Shown here one piece after another: positions 49,861 through 63,400 of a stretch of DNA of 64,000 bases. Under the pieces are notes generated by a model that saw only the letters and a program-made list of their open reading frames with translations, ran no database searches and was not told the origin of the DNA. Numbering within the stretch: the stretch's first letter is position 1; each line of letters begins with the position of its first letter. Position numbers and translations under genes: made by a program. This DNA comes from Trichoplax adhaerens (lineage: Eukaryota; Placozoa; Uniplacotomia; Trichoplacea; Trichoplacidae), in contig NW_002060949.1 in assembly GCF_000150275.1 (NCBI RefSeq), positions 1,795,836 to 1,859,835 of the forward strand. The letters run 5' to 3'.

Positions 49861-52800
49861 ACCTGAAATCTAAGTACATTATACGTATAATGCCTTATCT
49901 AAATGAATACAGAGTGCTTTACATTCATGAATAGAGATAAGTTAGTGTACAGTTCACAATAAAGTATTCTAAAAAATAATTCTTTAGAAAGGTTGTTAGG
50001 AGTGAAAGGGAAGTTGTTTTACTTGAAACAAGCCTATTAAATGAGCAGTATAATGCTGTAGTTTCTACCCCAATTTACATTTTAGCATATTATTGATTAC
50101 TGTAATAGTACAAATGAAGATATGGTCTACGCCTTTGCTCATATATCTCAAATTTGGCTCCGTTTAGAAATAGAAGTTTCAAGATCTTCCATCGTAACCG
50201 TAGGTAAAGCTAAAAATATTCCATTTTTATAGTCTATTGTGAATAAGTATAACTTTGTTGAGTGCAGATGGCTGCCTGGAATACTGTGATCAAATAAAAA
50301 TCAATAGCAGACAGAAAAGCTCTCTGAATACACAGCTCATACCACGATTAACTGCGGTAATGCAAATACTCCTACGAGGCAACATAGCGAACGGAATATA
50401 CCATCGAATCTGATAGTATTTGATTTTTAAATAAAGTCAATGATGGATAGGTGAGTTTCATAGGTACCCCCAATTTACTTCAATACTTATAAGTGTCATT
50501 TATTTGCAAAATAAACTACGAGTTAATCAGTAATGTGTTATGCGCACATCAATAAATGATGCTAGTGTAGTAGCGCATCTGGTACATGAAAATTTCAATG
50601 ATTTTGTATGTAAATTTTGAAATTACATACTGAATATGAAAAAATTTTGGGTCTGGATATATATTGTACGACTACACGCTCAACGTACCTAGAACATGTT
50701 GTAATATAATCGATATTACTGGCAATCGCTCCAATTTTTCGACATTTAATGGTAATGATTCTCAGGTTTACCCGTAAAATACTGCACGTATTCTTTCGAT
50801 ATCAAAAATGGAGCAATTGCTAGGCTAAAGAATTCAAAGTACATGACAAAAAATCATTTGTCAATCCCAAAATAAGAAAAGTACACATTCCGTACGATAA
50901 TTATTAAGCAAACAATATCGTAAAACAAACTAATACTTTAGACATATTACAATAGCAAACACGACAAATCCTTAACATCGATGTTCTTGGTGGGTAAAGT
51001 ATTGTCAATTGCTCCCAAGTTTGAGCAGCAATGCCGCAAAAACTTGCGTACAGTATTCTATCATAAATGATAGCTGCTAAAATGTAGCATGAAATCAGTC
51101 AATGGACGAATTGTAAACTAAATTGAATTCTTTTCAAGGCAGTATATGATTGTAATTTAACTTTGAAATATTCCATCGTAACGAAAAGAATTGAAATACT
51201 GTAACAGCAGGAATTTGGGAGAAAACTTTACTCTAATAAACGATACTGCTAGCTGTACAACTCGGCAATATTTACAGTATAGTACAGTACATGCATTGCA
51301 GTAATCAATCTCCGCATGAGGTATAAACATTCAACATTCTATGCGAACAAATGTAGCCTTGTACAATAAATATTTCATCATTGCTTTTAATGGACAATGT
51401 CAAAGTAATGCAAATAGTAATACTACCAGCAATGCATTAGCTATCAGTCAATGTCATCAATCTGTCCAATATCCAATTACCGTAGTCAAGACTGACATGA
51501 TAAACTTGCGTCTAACAATCTTTCACCGCCAATGGCCAAGCAACATTTGCAATACAAATGACGGTCAATGTAATGTAATTGTCTTCCTCTCATGCGTGAA
51601 AAATGGCAGTGCTGCTGTCAATATGTAGAGATAGAAGCTTCTAGTCGGCAATATCGATTTAGGGTATTATGGAATGATTATACATAGCTCAAGGCACTCG
51701 TATAAGATTGAAAATGGATGCATGATTTTCTTCGACCACTATTAATGAAAAGGTAGAACTCACGACAGTGAGTCCATTATGGTCACTTTATTACCACGAG
51801 TATCTCCTCTATTCTACCCATTTATAACAAAATGAAATGGATACCAAGTGGCAAACATTGCATGAAGTATATCTGAAATAAAATGTCATGTATAAAGGCA
51901 AAAAGAAATGATCCATGATTGGATTAATGATATTTTATCATCTCTCAAACTGCAGTTAATCATCGTTTAGCAAGTTTTCTGTCAAGAGTGAAATGATTGC
52001 ATCTTGACTCTATACAGTCCAGTACTGTCGATATGTTCAGCCCTATAGTGTACACTTTACTGTGCATTGCGTATGACTATTCAAGCCGTGGAAGAGCTAT
52101 CGCGCTGCCTACTACAGTACTTCTTCTTGAACGTGTTCGTAAAACGAATATCGAATATGTCAGTGTGATTCTTTTCTTCACTCAGAAGCGACTAATAGTA
52201 AAAGAAATGGCGATTGCGTTCTCCCCCCCCCCCCAAAAAAAATGGACACACGACCGTCTTGCTTTGAGCCAACGACAAGCAAAGGGACTCGTATAAAAGC
52301 CCCTGGCTGCAGACCCCCTTGTACGGGTACGTCAGTACTAAAGAATGCACCATTGGACATACCTATCTACGCTATTTCGATACCATTTGTAAAAGTGAGC
52401 ATAAAAACAGAGTGTCGACAGTGATGGAAATTGTTAATTGAAGATAGTACACACTACTGTATCTTATGGTTAAGTAAAGTTGCCAAAAGCAAAAGCTTAT
52501 AATTCTATCATGATTGATGAATAAGATTGGAAAATATCTCCGAGGTAATTAACTTCCATTGAACAATACTTACCATTCACCAAATATGGTAATACACCGG
52601 GGTGTCACTGCTGGAAAATGCACGCAATTGAAAAATTTCGATACTGTACTTGTGCTGTAGTACAGGTCAACAGGTTGGGGGGGGGGGGGTGTACAATACC
52701 GGCGGTCAGGCGATATCCAACAGTATTGACGCCGTACCGCGCTGTACAGTGTCCACTGTACATAGTACTGTGGCTCTTTACGGTCAAAGTCGCATGGAGT
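49861..52800. other. Divergent intergenic region CYRI / LAPTM4, left part
   Basis: No gene recognised. An open frame at 51341-51628 (95 codons) and others near 52000-52420 show no family features. A C12 run (52223-52234) followed by A8 and a G13 run (52677-52689) are present. Near 50720-50822 and again near 51025-51055 there are related inverted segments around GCAATTGCTCC, possibly decayed mobile-element ends. Towards the right the sequence fills with GTAC palindromes. Confidence 0.5.
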
Positions 52801-52802
52801 AC

Positions 52803-55275
52803 AGTACACGCTACTGTACACTGTACAGTAGTACTGTATTGAACTCAAATTGAAGGCATAGAGCGTACAGTACAGTACAGTAGAAGCGGCTAGAAAATAG
52901 ATGAGCTTATTCCTTGATACTACTTCTGGATGTTGCACGGGCCACTAGAAAGAAATACGTGTCGACAAAACTTGCATACCTACATAGTAAAGTAGAAGAG
53001 CCCACTGAGCACATCAAGCGATGTTCAAATAAACTAAAATAGTTTACTGTACAGTACACTACTGTAAATGTCCCTCTGTTAGTGGAGAGTAGAGTACGGT
53101 ACAGTACTGTACAGTACTTTGTTCCAAAGTACAGTGTAGTGAACATACTGTACACTGTACAGCATAGACTGTAGGCCGTCGAGGATACTGCTATTTTGCC
53201 AACAAGTCACTCTACTCTATACTGTACAATATGGTCTGTACCCGTGTACCGGTAATGGCGATCGCTAGCAGCGTCGAGTCTCGTACTACAGTACATGGAC
53301 TATTAGGAAAAAAAAATACCTGGACTGGAAACTCTATTGGACGGACAGACGTCTGGCCTGATTTGATCAAGAACTTGGGTCAACCACTTCATTATGACAA
53401 TGCTTTAGTATGCTGACAGCCGATTCTGAAGGGACTGATTTTTTTTCTAAAATAACTAAAAACTAAACTAAAATAATGTACACTAATGTCCCTCTGTTAG
53501 TGGAGAGTACAGTACAGTAGAGTACTGTACAGTACTTCGGAGCAAAGTACAGTACTGTACAGTGTAGTGAACATACTGTACATTGTACAGCATAGACTGT
53601 AGGCCGTCGAAGATACTGCTATTTTGCCAACAAGTCACTCTACTCTATACTGCACAATATGGTCTGTACCCGTGTACCGGTCGGTAATGGCGATCGCTAG
53701 CAGCGTGGAGTCTCGTACTACATGGACTATTATTTTAGGAAAAAAATACCTGGACTGGAAACTCCATTGGATGGACAGACGCCTGGCCTGATTTGATCAA
53801 GAACTTGTGTCAACCACTTCATTATGACAATGCTTTAGTATGCTGACAGTCGCTTCTGAAGGGACTGATTCTTTTTCTAAATAAAGTACGACTGTACTGT
53901 ACTCAGTGTACTATACTGTATAGTAGTGCATTTTCCACATCTTCGGCCATGTCTGTTATGAAAAGTCCGTCTATCTGAGGAGAGTTTCCAGTTCAGGTAT
54001 TTTTCCTAGTACAGATCAAAATTCACCCAGGTACCGTACAGTAAAACTGTACNNNNNNNNNNNNNNNNNNNNNNNNNNNNNNNNNNNNNNNNNNNNNNNN
54101 NNAGTAAGTACACACTACTGTACACTGTACAGTAGTACTGTATTGAACTCAAATTGAAGGCATAGAGCGTACAGTAGAAGCGGCTAGAAAATAGATGAAC
54201 TTATTCCTTGATACTACTTCTGGATGTTGCACGGGCCACTAGAAAGAAATACGTGTCGACACTACTTGCATACCTACATAGTAAAGTAGAAGAGCCCGCT
54301 GAGCACATCAAGCGATGTTCAAATAAACTAAAATAGTTTACTGTACACTTGAGTGTACAGTACACTAAATGTCCCTCTGTTAGTGGAGAGTCGAGTACAG
54401 TACTTTGGAACAAAGTACAGTGTAGTGAACATACTGTACACTGTACAGCATAGACTGTAGGCCGTCGAGGATACTGCTATTTTGCCAACAAGTCACTCTA
54501 CTCTATACTCTACAATATGGTCTGTACCCGTGTACCGGTAATGGCGATCGCTAGCAGCGTTGAGTCTCGTACTACATGGACTATTAGGAAAAAAATCCCT
54601 GGACTGGAAACTCTATTGGACGGACAGACGTCTGGCCTGATTTGGTCAAGAACTTGGGTCAACCACTTCATTATGACAATGCTTTAGTATGCTGACAGTC
54701 GATCCTGAAGGGACTGATTTTTTTTCTAAAATAACTAAAAACTAAACTAAAATAGTTTACTGTACAGTACTGTACACTAATGTCCCTCTGTTAGTGGAGA
54801 GTAGAGTACAGTACAGTACTTCGGAACAAAGTACAGTGTAGTGAACATACTGTACATTGTACAGCATAGACTGTAGGCCGTCGAGGATACTGCTATTTTG
54901 CCAACAAGTCACTCTACTCTATACTGTACAATATGGTTTGTACCCGTGTACCGGTAATGGCGATCGCTAGCAGCGTTGAGTCTCGTACTACATGGACTAT
55001 TAGGAAAAAATCCCTGGACTGGAAACTCCATTGGATGGACAGACGCCTGGCCTGATTTGATCAAGAACTTGTGTCAACCACTTCATTATGACAATGCTTT
55101 AGTATGCTGACAGTCGATTCTGAAGGGACTGATTTTTTTTCTAAATAAAGTACGACTGTACTGTACTCAGTGTACTATACTGTATAGTAGTGCATTTTCC
55201 ACATCTTCGGCCATGTCTGTTATGAAAAGTCCGTCTATCTGAGGAGAGTTTCCAGTTCAGGTATTTTTCCTAGTA
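52803..55275 (+). repeat. Two-copy 1.2-kb higher-order repeat with 0.4-kb subunits
   Basis: Copy 1 spans about 52803-54011 and copy 2 about 54105-55275, in the same orientation. Each holds a unique lead, two subunits of about 0.4 kb (53067 and 53485; 54368 and 54779) beginning AATGTCCCTCTGTTAG, and a tail ending TTTTTCCTAGTA. Short GTACAGTAC arrays differ in length between subunits, while the rest is nearly identical. Open frames such as 53231-53416 recur in each subunit but are shifted by small indels, so they are not genes. A 50-N assembly gap separates the copies. Confidence 0.9.
54053..54102. other. 50-N assembly gap
   Basis: Exactly fifty N between the two copies of the higher-order repeat. 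The round number suggests a placeholder of unknown true size, so further repeat copies may be missing. Confidence 0.98.
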
Positions 55276-55334
55276 GTCCATCGTAGTGATGCAGTCCATG
55301 GTCTAGTTGAGTCACTTGAACGTTTCGTCACATG

Positions 55335-55585
55335 ATTACAGTAATATACTGTACTGTACAGTGTACAGTACAGTCTAAGAATCACGTGCGAGGCGTACTG
55401 TACTGTACTGTACTGTAAACTACAGTGTACAGTGTACAGTACAGTTTTACTGTACTGTACAGTACTGTACCTGGGTGAATTTTGATCAAAGCCTCTACAG
55501 TACTGTACAGTACTGTACTGTAGCTTTTTCCCTTACAGTACATGTACACTGTACAGTACTGTACATACTGTACTGTAGTACAGTC
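55335..55585. repeat. GTAC palindromic satellite array
   Basis: Dense arrays of CAGTACTGTA (10-nt period) and GTACT (5-nt period) run up to 115 nt before the LAPTM4 start. Every unit is self-complementary, so both strands read alike and hairpins or cruciforms can form. The same words occur scattered through the window's intergenic regions (for example near 20090, 25060, 44450, 51280, 57080, 57345). A segment at about 55467-55490 is the reverse complement of the sequence just before the N gap (about 54016-54035). Confidence 0.9.
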
Positions 55586-55700
55586 ACATAAATACCAACA
55601 CGGCCGTTTTTGGTTTCATAAAAACATAAGCAAAGACTAGAATATTCGGCAAGCAAGAAGCGTTTTTTACTTTGAAGAACGAGATCAGAAAACGGCCAAA

Positions 55701-58700
55701 ATGGATAAGATTGGTAGTTTTCCTCCTCCTCCTCCAGCTTACTCTCAAGCATTAAGAGAAGTACCACGGCTACCGAGCTGTTGTTTATGCTGTAATGTGC
55801 GCACTGGTACTATGGTGCTTGCAGTCTACCATATCGTAAGTGGCGTGACGTGAGAATTCTTGTGTATCAGTCGATAGATTGGAGAAAAAAAAATCAATTT
55901 CAACTCGTAGTAGTTGTTGTTCTCTTCTTCGTCATTCAACTTGTAGCAATGCGTTAAACAAGGCAAACCAGTATCCCTACTGTAGTTTTTTTTCTTGCAT
56001 CAACTAACTATGGATGAAAGTACATTGCCAGTCAGCGCAGTGATGATACTCTATAGTGTTTCCGATGAATGATTTGAGTTCGGATTACAGTAAGGGAAAG
56101 AAACAGTCAGCTCCAACGTACTTGGTATTATTACGCATTATTTATTATTATGATGATTATTATTGTAAATTATGGATGCAGTGCGTGTATCAACAGAAAA
56201 AAGGAATGGATTGCCTTGGATTGGACACTTTATAGTCATCTCTGTAATATACGTACACTATATAGTCCTGTGATCATGATTCCAAACAGTCTCTGACCAA
56301 GCCGATTGATCGTATACTCGTAACTTTTGTAATCCTTCGATTGTTGCCATCCAATTCTGACAACAGGCCGTACATATCACATAGTGTAGGCTTAACCCAA
56401 CTCATACAGTCTACATGGTTACAGGATTGTACTACATTAATATCATTGATAGTCTTTATACGTACATTGAATTGATCGAACAACCTACTCAACTATACTT
56501 TAGCTCTAAAATACTGTATCTTAGTGACTTACCACTCGCTACATCTACTCAATGACCCATACTATATTAATAACATTGATATATAACACTATAGTGTAGA
56601 GTATACTATAAAGCGCTGGTATCTTCCATGCGATATTAAGTACTAAAAGTACTATATATACAGTACAGTGTTTTCTTTCTATCGCGAATTATTGTTACAT
56701 CTAAAATCTTACTACTTTATCTACTGTTTCGCTAGTGCATATTCCATAGAAATTTTTCAATCTATCGTACATCGTACTACCTCAGACTCGTTTCGATCAA
56801 ATTCAGCCTTACCCATTTGCAATCGATGAGAGATGAAAAAATGGTGCGATCAGTTGATCGCGACACAGGAAAGTGCTACAGTATGGAACAGTATGATCGA
56901 CTCCAAGTATCGAGAAAAAGTGATGAAAATTCTTCTCACTTGTAATTACTATCAGGAACTACTTGTAGTCCCTGAAACTACACACAACATGCTTGAAATC
57001 ATGTTGGATCCGATACTGGTTTGAACGAAAATAGCAGAAAGACTCCAAGCACAAGTCTTACTTCTACGGTACCCAATACTACTGTACAGTACTATACTGT
57101 TTACTTAGCTATACCGTATAGAGCAATGTATAGTAAAACAGATAGTTTGCAGAAAAATTCAAACACCCATGAATAATCATTGAAATTTTTCCTCAATGAT
57201 TAATAGAATCTCTGATATAGATACAACCAAATAATGAAATTCATGTCCCTTAATATTTTATCGGCTAAGGGAGTAAAGTAGATTTGATTCTTTTCTGCAT
57301 AAATTATCCTCCTCAACTATTGCTTCAGTAAAACTCATAAGTACAGTACTGTACAGTAATCCTTTGATACTGCCGAAATAAGTATATACAAAGCTTGGTC
57401 AACTGGCATCATTTATTGACGTTATAATATTATATTATCAACATAGAGAACTGGCAAGAAAGTAAAAATCTGCAATAGCGTAACATTGTATCTACCTTGA
57501 GTTTTCGACAACGAGGAAGCCTTCTAGCTAGTCATGGACAGCTAGATGTTTGCTCAGTAGTCTAAGAAGTGAATTAATTATCAATAACAATTTTCTGACG
57601 TTACAGTAGCTAAGTTGCACCATTTATAAAGGCACTTGTAGATACCGTTTTTACGTTTTAAGTATTAATCTTTTAGTGCTTCCATCTTATCATACGATCC
57701 AAATAATATATATATATATATACGAGTATACTGTACGCGTACATGTTAATAGGTTAAGAAAGGGATGTAATTATTTAGAAATGGAGCACACTGCCTGTAA
57801 GTGTTCCATTTACTAACTTTTCTATATTTAATGCTGTAGATACTGAATGTTATTGTCATCGCCGCAACCATCTATGCTTTAGTTGCGAAAGATCTATTCG
57901 ATATTGAATCAAAACTTCAAATTACTCCGAGTAAGTCTAGCTTGGTCACGGCACTTTATACAATTTGCCTCCAATGACCGTATAACGTGATCCTGTTGTA
58001 GCATAGTCATTGACGGTTGTATGCTTACACACCAACTAAAACCAATGAATGAATTGTTGATTTGCTCAATCTCGATACGGCCAAATTTTGACTGAAATAC
58101 TAATATTTAATTTTTTTGCCCATTTATTATGATTGATGCCTTGCTATTAAAGCCTATGCTGCTATGACTATAACATTGGCTGTTGCGTTAATCTTCATAT
58201 CCGCATCATTATTACATGGAACTCGAAAGGTAAGTGTACAGTATAGGTTGACGATTAAAAAAATGATTTAATTACTAAATATTGTTTACAGTGTATGTCG
58301 TAATCAGTTGTTGTCATAGTTATCTTAAAGAGAGCGATTTAATTTAGAAGTCGTAGTTTTAAATAAGTTTTTGCATTCCATGTAATCGTCCGAATTGCCG
58401 CTCAAGCTATTCTATAGACCGTATAGCTTCGACTGCGATACGAGAGCATTTCTTTCGTTGCAACTTCTTCCATGATGATCCTGCTTTTATTTTGCTCTTT
58501 TTGTTAAACGAAAAGCAGCTAGTTTTACTAAAATGCCATACTTAAATTGCTTTGTCTGTATTAGCACCGGCCCGGATTACTATTGCCTTTCTTTTGTGTC
58601 CAAGTTTTCGATTTGGGTCTTGCTACCATTAGCACGGTCTATTACGCTACGGACTTTAGATTAATGCATTTAAAATTACAGGTAAATCTAAAGTAATATT

Positions 58701-59478
58701 AACAAATAATTACATGCGATCGTATTAAATGCTAGTGTAATAAAACTATTGATCAGGATATTGGTTTGACTTGTAATCTATTGCTTCTCGGTGGTATCGT
58801 GATTATCAGTTTTTATGCCTTACATGAACTTCCTTCTTACTTCGTATAGCTGGAAGCGAAAAACGTTATTAATTCTTTAAAATAATAAATGGTAAATGCT
58901 AAGAAAATAACACGGATTGATATCTCCTATATCTTTTATTATTTTATTAGGAATTATATCAAGCTTTTAATTTAGATGAACTATCTATTAGCCAACCTGT
59001 CTTTAATGGGGTTTTCATCGGAACAACTGTATTTCTGTATCTATTGAAGGTATGATAAGGAATATACTTAGCCTTTCTCTCACTTGGCTAATATTAAACT
59101 GACATGCATATCTTTACACGCTATTCGTCACCAATCTCAAAATTTTATACTCCAACCACTATTTAGTTTTATTTTGCGACATGTGTGTGGAAATGTTACA
59201 AGTTTTTGCAAATAACCGAAAACTTACGTGGGCAACCGGAATATTATTTGCAGGTAAAAATTATAATTTTTCAATTTGTATTTTAAATCTCAGGAATGAT
59301 TGCAAGTAGACACATTGAACTTGTAATTAACATAAGAGCCCATTTAATTCTTTTCTTAATCAATTACTTCCTTTAATGCAAACTTATCATGAATCGTATT
59401 TTACGTTATGCATAGGGACCTGCAGTAGCAGATTCTAAGATGAAGCTTCTAAGTGAATCTCCACCGGCATATGAGTAA
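55701..59478 (+). CDS. LAPTM4A: LAPTM4-family lysosomal transmembrane protein (8 exons)
   Basis: Four-pass membrane protein of late endosomes and lysosomes; vertebrate LAPTM4A/B affect glycosphingolipid synthesis, transporter sorting and mTORC1 signalling, and bind Nedd4-type ubiquitin ligases. Exons: 55701-55835, 57840-57930, 58153-58229, 58565-58681, 58757-58843, 58951-59049, 59167-59253, 59416-59478. Total 756 nt, 251 aa; human LAPTM4A is 233. All phases agree. Family marks: CCLCCNVRTGTMVL at the N-terminus before membrane segment 1, LLLPFFCVQVFD, and CVWKCYKF after the last membrane segment. PPxY motifs stand at both ends: PPAY at residues 11-14 after a proline run, and PPAY at 247-250 just before the final Glu. 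The first intron is 2 kb, the rest are short. It is divergent from CYRI across the repeat region. Confidence 0.94.
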
Positions 59479-59893
59479 CAGCTATACAGTTTCGTTATGG
59501 TCTTACATTAAACCATAACTTCGAGCCTGGTAGTCAAATTGCTTCAGCAAGACTACAGGCGTTATTTCCTGTATAATTATAGTGCACAAGTGTCCTTACT
59601 TATGAAAGATATTTAGCGTTATTATAGTACTTCTACATCATTGTGTCTTTGTAAACTTTATGCAAAAAGTGTTTTAATTTTGCATGTTATGCAGGATTAT
59701 TGCTGTGATTGAGACAGGGTTTATACTTCTTATTCGTACTAAAATAGTGTAAAAGTTTCCATAATTTCTACTCGTCATTTGCTAACTTAATGTCACGTGC
59801 GTATTCTTTTCAGTTACATCTTTGTTTCATCGTCAAGGGTGATTTATAAACAATCATTTTACAAAGATAAAAATATTATTGATTTTTAAGTAT

Positions 59894-59899
59894 AATAAA
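59894..59899 (+). terminator. Candidate polyadenylation signal of LAPTM4
   Basis: AATAAA about 415 nt after the LAPTM4 stop; the first clear hexamer I noticed downstream on this strand. Tentative. Confidence 0.4.
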
Positions 59900-60144
59900 C
59901 TTTTCTATTTTTACAATTAGATAGTATACGAGTATTTGACGTTATAATCGCTTTCCTAATTTTCGTCAAATCAGCCTGTCTCTGCACCATAACAAAAGAA
60001 TGCTTTTCTAGTTGAGATACATGCAACCTTAACGGACCCGTCATTACAACCATTGATACGCTAGGCTATTCTTGCGACAATATCTGAACTTCTATAAAAT
60101 CGAAATTGTACACTATTTTATAGGTATTATTAGTTAATTATATT

Positions 60145-60415
60145 ATGTACTCCGAAAGATATTACTATGCTCATTTATGTTATTACCGCAATATGGTAAT
60201 GAAATGAAGTTTGAAACGTACTATCTCTAGATATGACCGATACCTTGAGATATGATATAAAACTGTAGCAATGGTCAATTACTTTCTCGGAAGGATATTA
60301 CCATGCTCATTTACGCTACTACTAAAACTTCGAGGTAAATCAAAGTTTTAAAATATCACTCTATATATGACTGATATCTCAACCTATGACGTCTAACTGG
60401 TAGATTTAATGTACT
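60145..60415 (+). repeat. Diverged tandem duplication, period about 136 nt
   Basis: A segment with GATATTACTATGCTCATTTA (about 60157) recurs about 136 nt later as GATATTACCATGCTCATTTA, and the similarity continues through TATGACCGATA versus TATGACTGATA. Two copies, clearly older than the FAM91A1 tandem repeat. No coding function seen. Confidence 0.7.
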
Positions 60416-63400
60416 ACAATATACATTTATAGTGCATTCCTAGCACACCCGAGCCTTGTAATGAGAGTAAAAATGATTCTACAATTCTATTTGCCTTTTC
60501 CAGTATCATGCCTGTTATACCGTAGTCTGCATCGCTTAAAATACTTACGATAACGTATTCGTCAGTAGGCCATCATTAATGCAATTATCTCCTCGGACTG
60601 AACTACGAAACCTAGACTATTAAGTACAAATTAATTTAGAGTTCTTTTAGCTATGCAGGCATCAATTAATTTTACTCACTGTCACGTAAAATTATGAAAG
60701 TGTGGTATTATTTATTTATAAAAATATGTGTGATAACAGAATTACTACTAGTAAATTTTAAAAGCTATACTACAGCGCAACAATTAATAATATAAATATC
60801 TGCAGTCATTGACTAGAGTAGTTTAACATTTCATCTACTAGTTACATAAATAGATAAAAATTTTTAAAATCTCTATTGCATTATGAACGTGACTTACAAA
60901 CGTATACAACTGATATCCAAGTACCTGAACAATGCTTTGAATATGAGGACAATTATAGAAAACAACAGATCTTCGCTACCGACAATATCAATTACAGAAT
61001 ATCTAGATGTAATTTCTATACAGCAACAAAATCGAAGTAATAACATTGACGTATAATTTATTCATACTTCGAAAGAGCAAATGTGTGCCATATTTTCTTA
61101 GTCTATAATCTGCAGGGATATAGTACGGTACTTTATTTAAATACAGTAATAATTATAATTAAATTTATATCCCGTATTTGCAGGCTGTTATCAAATCGGA
61201 ATCGACGACAGCTAGATGCTGCAATAATATTATTATTATTAATCCCTATAGATTTATAGTTTAAAATACTATGCCTTTCAATCAATACGAAAAGTTTTAC
61301 TTGTGCAAGAATATATTTAATACAGTACGAAATTTTTAATAGCAGAAATAACGATCGACAGATTAATTATATAAGAATAATTCTATAAGATGACAAACAC
61401 TATATTTCTGATTATATACATATTTTGACAGATACCCATTTAGTCAAAGTCGTAATCCGAAATTGCTTTTGCGTACCGAAGAAGATAAGTTCCAATAAAA
61501 TGTGTCGATCTATAAAACTTATGCCCTAGTATGCTATAACTTCACCAATTATTATGCAGCGGAACTACAGCTATCGTATATCTAATACATTGCAATTTAT
61601 TAGAGCAAATCGCGATTGGATATGCAAGGTTAGCTAATTTGGCTATGAAATATGGCTATTACGTTACTTGTATCGATAATATCTTTGCTCTTACTTCATA
61701 CTATTTATAATTCTATAGCAATGATAATATCTCCGCTAAAATTACCATAAATTACATATGATTCTAAATCATAGCTTCAGAGTATTCATAACTTGATTGC
61801 CTATTCAGTGTTGATGTAGAGCTATAAATTGTACTTATTTTTAGTAAAATTTATGACTCGATATATGGAATTTTTACTTCGCTTTGTACAGTATCCTATT
61901 ACACGACAAATGCCTTGGTCAACAATTTTGTAGAATAATTTTGACAGTACTTTATTCAGACATTTTTAAGACAATAATATTAAAAAAAAATCAATTCCCT
62001 AAACAAAGACTATTTTATACTGGATATTACACTTAAGATATCATTTTACTATTTTTTTTCTTTTATCTCTTGATCAACTGCGTTGTTAGGCAGAAATTTT
62101 ATACAATTTGTGCTAATTGTGCATCACATTATTTTACATTTCAATAGTTATATATCACAATATAATTTAAAACTCAGCTGCACTTTCTACTTTTAGTTCA
62201 AGATTCCGGTCTCAATCTTTACTCTATATCGCTTTGGTTTCGCGATATTAGGGCTCTAATTAAGAATAAATTAGTAATATTAAAACGACCTTAGAAATTT
62301 CGTACATTTAATAGCATTATACCGTTTGTAATATTATGTTAGGAATATGAATACTGTAATACTTTTAATAACAAGTGTAACTAGAGACATCAAATTTATT
62401 ATTAACAGCAGATTTCTATCGACGTTCGTAAAAATACATTGTACATATGATCTATCTTCTGTAAATCAATAAGCGTAAAGTGCATACGCACCTTATGCGA
62501 AATTTATTACCATCGATAGTCATTTTAACAATAATTTTGACTGTAATGTATGATAACTAAAGGATATTGATCTTCTACCTCAGTGATGTATTGTATACAT
62601 ATATTTATTATTCCATCGCTATGGTTAGAAAGTCGGCGTTTATAACTATAATAATAGTACCACGTAAATTGAAAGTATTAGATTTCTTATTGTCTAAAGT
62701 TATTATATTATGGATAGTATATTAGCCCACTAGGATGATTATTTAAAGGAAAGAAGATCATCTGTCACGTATTCAACTTTTATCTTTAGTTTATTTTTCA
62801 TCATTCATGGATATGATCAATCAGGCGATACAAGCTTATTAATTAATCACTAATTTATTTTATATTGCATTTAGATTTAACAAATTATATCCTAATAGCT
62901 ATTAACAAAAATTCGGTAGCTAATACACGTATAGGTAGAAAATATCTAATTAGAAGGGTGTCTCATTATTATCAATTGTAGAAGAATCAGACCTATCAAG
63001 GTTTAGAGTAGTCATTATTGCACCATGACATATTTTAACTAGAGATTGCAATATAAGGCCAGCAAACAATATCCATAGAGAACATAATATTTAATCAAAT
63101 TTCCTTGCGCTAATGGGATAAAAAGTTAGCAATATGTCCGGATAAACAATAAAATACCCGTATAATCTAATTTGTTATCGGCATCTATTATTGGTATAAA
63201 ATAAAGCTAAAATAATTAACCCCAAGGTCGTGATAGCATTGTTGAGCGAGAAATGTGAATGATACATATTCGATATATGCAGTAATATTACGACAGTATA
63301 GAAATTTTAATGCTTGTTATAAATCTAATTAACTAAGCTTATAATGCACTAGTGAAAATAACATTCTAACGGGAAGTATTTTTATCACTGAGAAAGGTGT

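Noticed and set aside
51341-51628. 95-codon frame with recurring CAATGTCA words, briefly considered as a repeat array or CRISPR-like
   Set aside because: Spacing is irregular and there are no true direct repeats; the organism is eukaryotic.
53231-53416. Open frame repeated in the 0.4-kb subunits, possible protein family
   Set aside because: Other copies are broken by small indels and stops, so there is no sign of selection on the frame.
58757-58843. Possible alternative terminal exon of LAPTM4 ending in a stop at 58844-58849
   Set aside because: The TAG is inside the donor GTATAG; using that donor joins in phase to the next membrane segment, so it is an ordinary internal exon.
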